Shown here piece after piece: positions 38,042-40,839 of a DNA stretch of 40,839 nucleotides (position 1 is the stretch's first letter; each line of letters opens with the position of its first letter). The position numbers and the translations under genes were made by a program. Origin of the DNA: Lentisphaerota bacterium (lineage in GTDB: Bacteria; Verrucomicrobiota; Lentisphaeria; Victivallales; Victivallaceae); the NCBI GenBank assembly GCA_015061775.1, contig SUVY01000020.1, positions 1 to 40,839 of the forward strand, given 5' to 3'. The notes beneath the pieces are model-generated. The model was not told the DNA's origin and did not search any database. It saw only the letters and a program-made list of their open reading frames with translations.

Positions 38042-39232
38042 TTATTGCTCCTCACTTTTATATGCTATTTCACCGCGCACAACGGTCATCAGAAGACGGT
38101 TCGTTCCGCGCTCAAAGATGGCAAGGTCCGCCCGCTGTCCGGGACGCAGGTATCCTCGGTCGTTGAGCTTGAGCTCAGACGCCGGGTTGGATGTCACCGC
38201 CCGCGCCGCCCGGGTCTCGGCAAGGTGTCCGCTGCTCATAAGACTGTGCCAGCCGGAGTTGAGCATCGTAGTCGTTCCGGCGAGAGCTCCGGTGGAGGTC
38301 TGCGAAAATCCATTGACAACTTTGATCGGAGTGTTGCCGATATGATATTCTCCATCCGGCATCATCGCAGCCATGGTACCGTCGCTTATTCCGATAATGC
38401 GGTCGGGGCGTTTGCAGCGGCAGGCGAGATCGACCATCCGGGGATGGACGTGGCGGCCGTCGATGATGAGCTCCGCCGTCACCCGGTGGTCGGTCAGCAC
38501 GATGGAGGCAAGTCCGAGGTCACGCTGGTGCAGCGGCTGCATTCCGTTGAAAAGGTGGGTGCAGCGGGTCGCACCTGCGTCGATAGCCCGCAATGTCTCA
38601 GCTTCATCCGCAACGCTGTGGCCCATCGACGGGATCACATTATACTCAAGCATAAGCTCGATAAGGCGGTCGGAGTTTTTCAACTCAGGCGCAAATGTCA
38701 TGGTCTTGACCATTCCATCGCCGGTCTTAAAGATGTCCTCGGCAAATTTCAGGTCGATCCCGCTCAGCAGTTCGACCGGCTGGGAACCGGATTTGCAGGG
38801 GTTGAGAAACGGTCCCTCCACATGGACTCCGAGCGGTTCAGCTCCGCTTTTCATGCGGCGCATCTCGGAAACCAGATGTCCGAGGTTGGAGATCATGGCG
38901 TCCGGAGTATTGGCTACCACTGTGGGAACAAATCCCGTCACTCCGCAGCGGCAGAGGGTCTGGCACATATCCTCAAGTGTACGCGGAGACTTTTCCAGCG
39001 CGGAGCAGTCGCATCCTCCTGCTCCGTGGATATGGGTGTCGATAAAACCCGGAGTCATATAAGCGTTTTCAAAACGTATCAAATCAAGCTGACTGCCGAG
39101 AGAAAAACCGCTTAATCCTCCGATAGCGATGATTTTTTCGCCGTCGCAGAGAACTCCTGCGTTCTCGATTTTTTCGTCGGGCGTCACCAGATAATCTACC
39201 ACATACAGACGCCGCACTTTTTCGTTTGACAT
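38042..39232 (-). CDS. nagA: N-acetylglucosamine-6-phosphate deacetylase
   Basis: 396 residues from the ATG at 39232, which follows GAGGTATAT; an in-frame upstream ATG at 39286 has no binding site. Amidohydrolase motifs: PGFIDTHIHG (His67, His69), GVHVEGPF, SMGHSVADE, THLFNGMQPLHQRD, IIDGRHVHP and GISDGT with the catalytic Asp. It removes the acetyl group from GlcNAc-6-P, giving GlcN-6-P and acetate, in cytoplasmic amino-sugar use or wall recycling. No nagB or sugar transporter is adjacent, so it may serve turnover of host or wall sugars. First gene of the five-gene operon. Confidence 0.93.
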   Translation of the reverse strand: MSNEKVRRLYVVDYLVTPDEKIENAGVLCDGEKIIAIGGLSGFSLGSQLDLIRFENAYMTPGFIDTHIHGAGGCDCSALEKSPRTLEDMCQTLCRCGVTGFVPTVVANTPDAMISNLGHLVSEMRRMKSGAEPLGVHVEGPFLNPCKSGSQPVELLSGIDLKFAEDIFKTGDGMVKTMTFAPELKNSDRLIELMLEYNVIPSMGHSVADEAETLRAIDAGATRCTHLFNGMQPLHQRDLGLASIVLTDHRVTAELIIDGRHVHPRMVDLACRCKRPDRIIGISDGTMAAMMPDGEYHIGNTPIKVVNGFSQTSTGALAGTTTMLNSGWHSLMSSGHLAETRAARAVTSNPASELKLNDRGYLRPGQRADLAIFERGTNRLLMTVVRGEIAYKSEEQ

Positions 39233-39255
39233 ATATACCTCATCCGTGTATTTAC

Positions 39256-39286
39256 AATATACCACGGATAATATAGCGCATGTCAA
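39256..39286 (-). promoter_or_regulatory. Candidate nagA operon promoter
   Basis: On the minus strand TTGACA (39281-39286) and TATATT (39256-39261) with a long 19-bp spacer. Good boxes, suboptimal spacing. Confidence 0.4.
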
Positions 39287-39400
39287 AAGATTTTTCCACA
39301 GTTTAATACTGCAAGCGGAGACTTTTTTGGTAAAAAAACTTCGCGGTGGTCAACGAATAACGGAGCTACGCAAAAAACAGTCAGAGTGGAATACAGAATT

Positions 39401-39511
39401 TTACAGCTTGATAAAGTCTTTACTCTCATTATCAAGAGCTTTATACTTCTCTCCCGACTTATTTACCCAAGTATCTCCGTAATAGTACTTTACTTTGTCA
39501 CCGTTGGACAA
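39401..39511 (-). pseudogene. Orphan short reading frame, probable gene remnant
   Basis: The minus strand reads SNGDKVKYYYGDTWVNKSGE, then KYKALDNESKDFIKL, to a TAA at 39401-39403. The composition is protein-like. It has no ATG and no ribosome binding site; upstream is an in-frame TAA, and only a TTG could start it (36 residues). It looks like the C-terminal end of a lost gene. No family recognised. The rest of 39287-39570 shows no other gene. Confidence 0.4.
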
Positions 39512-39570
39512 CTTTTTTTAAGATAGCACGCAAAGCGTTTATTTCAAGCCGCTTTTGATTTGTTACAAAC

Positions 39571-39604
39571 AAAAAAGAGCAGCCACGCTCTAACATGACT
39601 GCCC
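39571..39604 (-). terminator. Intrinsic terminator of obg
   Basis: An 11-bp stem on the minus strand (GGGCAGTCATG / CGTGGCTGCTC, with three G.U pairs) and a 6-base loop is followed by TTTTTTG, 23 bp after the obg stop. Confidence 0.8.
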
Positions 39605-39627
39605 TTATACAGAACTTGCAGCAAATT

Positions 39628-40650
39628 TTACTTGGCGATATAAAATCCCGCTTTTTTCGCGGCGGTCACCTGCTCGCGCAAGCCGTTCACCGCCTCTCCG
39701 AGCTCGCCGATGGCGGCGGTTGCGGGATAGATATACACTACTTCGCTCGCAAGTTTTTCACGCAGACGCTCAAGATTTTCCTCAGCTCCCTCAAGATCCA
39801 TCTTGTTGGCTATGATCATGGTGGCGCGTTTGGAGAGCCCGGGCATATAGAGCTCAAGCTCGTTTTTGAGCGCATCGAGATCCTCGAGCGGGTCTCTTCC
39901 GTCAACTCCGCCCATATCAAGAACGTAACACAACACCGATGTACGCTCGATGTGACGCAGAAATGCGTGTCCGAGACCTACGTTTTCGTGTGCGCCCTCG
40001 ATGAGACCGGGAATATCCGCAACAAGAATACGCTCGTAATCCGGATACTCTACGACTCCCACCACCGGATTGAGAGTGGTGAAGGGATAGCTTGCAACTT
40101 TGGGCTTGGCGGCTGAAATCGCTCCGAGAAGCGTTGATTTTCCGGCATTGGGAAATCCGACCAGACCCACGTCTGCGATAGTTTTGAGTTCAAGCTGGCA
40201 GCTTTTTTCCTCGCCCGGTTTTCCCTCTTCGCAATAGCGGGGAACCCGGTTGACGCTGCTGACGAAACGGGCATTTCCGCGCCCTCCCCTGCCGCCTTTG
40301 GCAACCAGTACGCGCATACCGGGAGTGTCGAGGTCGGCGATGAACTCTCCGGTCTCACCATCAGTCACCACTGTACCCACCGGAACTTTGACGATGACCG
40401 GCTCGGCATTTCTTCCGTGGCAGCCTGCGCCTTTGCCTCCGGGACCGTTGGCTCCGCGGAAATGGCTCTGATATACCAATGCGACCAGACTCTGCTCGCT
40501 GGATGTACTCTCAAGGTAGATGCTTCCGCCCGCACCGCCGTCTCCGCCGTCGGGACCGCCTTTGGGAACAAACTTCTCGCGGCGGAAACTGCAGCATCCG
40601 TTGCCGCCGTCGCCACCCTTGACGGTGATCTTTACTCTGTCAACAAACAT
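39628..40650 (-). CDS. obg: Obg-family GTPase
   Basis: 340 residues. The glycine-rich N-terminal Obg fold ([30 protein letters not shown] at ~10-39) is followed by the G domain with [26 protein letters not shown] and NKMD. It ends right after the G domain, so the C-terminal OCT domain found in some relatives is absent; this short form occurs in many bacteria. It acts in 50S assembly and stress control. AGAGG precedes the ATG. The upstream region is the dispersed repeat, and no promoter is visible within the window. Confidence 0.95.
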   Translation of the reverse strand: MFVDRVKITVKGGDGGNGCCSFRREKFVPKGGPDGGDGGAGGSIYLESTSSEQSLVALVYQSHFRGANGPGGKGAGCHGRNAEPVIVKVPVGTVVTDGETGEFIADLDTPGMRVLVAKGGRGGRGNARFVSSVNRVPRYCEEGKPGEEKSCQLELKTIADVGLVGFPNAGKSTLLGAISAAKPKVASYPFTTLNPVVGVVEYPDYERILVADIPGLIEGAHENVGLGHAFLRHIERTSVLCYVLDMGGVDGRDPLEDLDALKNELELYMPGLSKRATMIIANKMDLEGAEENLERLREKLASEVVYIYPATAAIGELGEAVNGLREQVTAAKKAGFYIAK

Positions 40651-40683
40651 TCTGTTACCTCTTACTCAAATGCGCTGTTCATG

Positions 40684-40837
40684 ATATGGGGAGATGATGC
40701 GGGGAAAGCGGGAAAACTTCTTTTCACGAGAAAAGAAGCCGAACGTCGGCTTCGTTATTCTTGTCCCCTTGTCCCGCCATAGCCTTGGCGACGGCGGATC
40801 TCTCCCTTTCAAGAAAAGCGGAAAACTTTTTTATTTG
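40684..40837 (+). repeat. Dispersed ~150-bp repeat, copy C
   Basis: Nearly identical to 8823-8957 and, inverted, to 400-553. It starts with ATATGGGGAGATGATGCGGG and runs to within two bases of the window end. It begins 34 bp upstream of the obg start codon. Confidence 0.85.
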
Positions 40838-40839
40838 GT

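Noticed and set aside
39233-39286. N-terminal extension of nagA
   Set aside because: It overlaps the promoter-like boxes and lacks a ribosome binding site; the ATG at 39232 has GAGG at good distance.
39246-39482. 78-codon plus-strand ORF in the nagA-obg gap
   Set aside because: It overlaps the nagA start and promoter region, has no ribosome binding site and no recognisable sequence.

Overview
The window most resembles a member of the Lentisphaerota (Victivallis-like) lineage. This rests on four pseudopilin-like proteins that combine an FTLIE...[13 protein letters not shown] prepilin helix with a C-terminal H-X9-DG motif, on a tandem family of secreted right-handed beta-helix proteins, and on an AIDA-repeat/FG-GAP-type surface protein beside ordinary bacterial core genes. 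The lineage is an inference from protein style; no 16S gene is present.

Layout. (1) 1-680: non-coding, repeat-rich left end with period-10 GAACGGA arrays in inverted orientation, short direct repeats, an orphan sigma70-like promoter and the first copy of a ~150-bp dispersed repeat. (2) 677-8022 (+): pseudopilin 1 with its own terminator, then a probable operon of pseudopilin 2 and three tandem beta-helix paralogues. (3) 8192-8734 (+): a reverse-type rubrerythrin, its terminator and a second dispersed-repeat copy. (4) 9062-13015 (-): pseudopilin 3, an AIDA/FG-GAP protein and pseudopilin 4. Pseudopilins 3 and 4 are related by a segmental duplication that also copied the 3' end of rpsS and its terminator. 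(5) 13205-33157 (-): one long run, tRNA-Leu, tRNA-Thr, tuf, rpmG, tRNA-Trp, secE, nusG, rplK, rplA, rplJ, rplL, rpoB, rpoC, rpsL, rpsG, fusA, rpsJ, rplC, rplD, rplW, rplB, rpsS. It joins the tufB/rpoBC, str and S10 clusters and stops abruptly after rpsS at a strong terminator. (6) 33291-39232 (-): a tight five-gene operon, nagA, RlmI-like methyltransferase, GGQ release-factor-like protein, DppB/OppB-type permease, U32 peptidase-family protein. (7) 39628-40650 (-): obg, followed upstream by a third dispersed-repeat copy at the window edge.

The core run makes the translation and transcription machinery and carries several internal hairpins (after rplL, before rpoB, after rpoC, before rplC, around rpmG). 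The accessory left third encodes exported or surface proteins.

The most unusual feature is in the prepilin leaders. All four pseudopilin genes carry two adjacent or overlapping palindromes just upstream of, and including, the codons for the conserved FTL(I)E motif. In genes 1 and 2 this is a 78-bp in-frame insert that duplicates the FTLIE codons, and the loop of one hairpin is the exact reverse complement of the other. Genes 3 and 4 show the same architecture with different sequence, and in gene 4 the leader has slipped out of frame with its apparent start.
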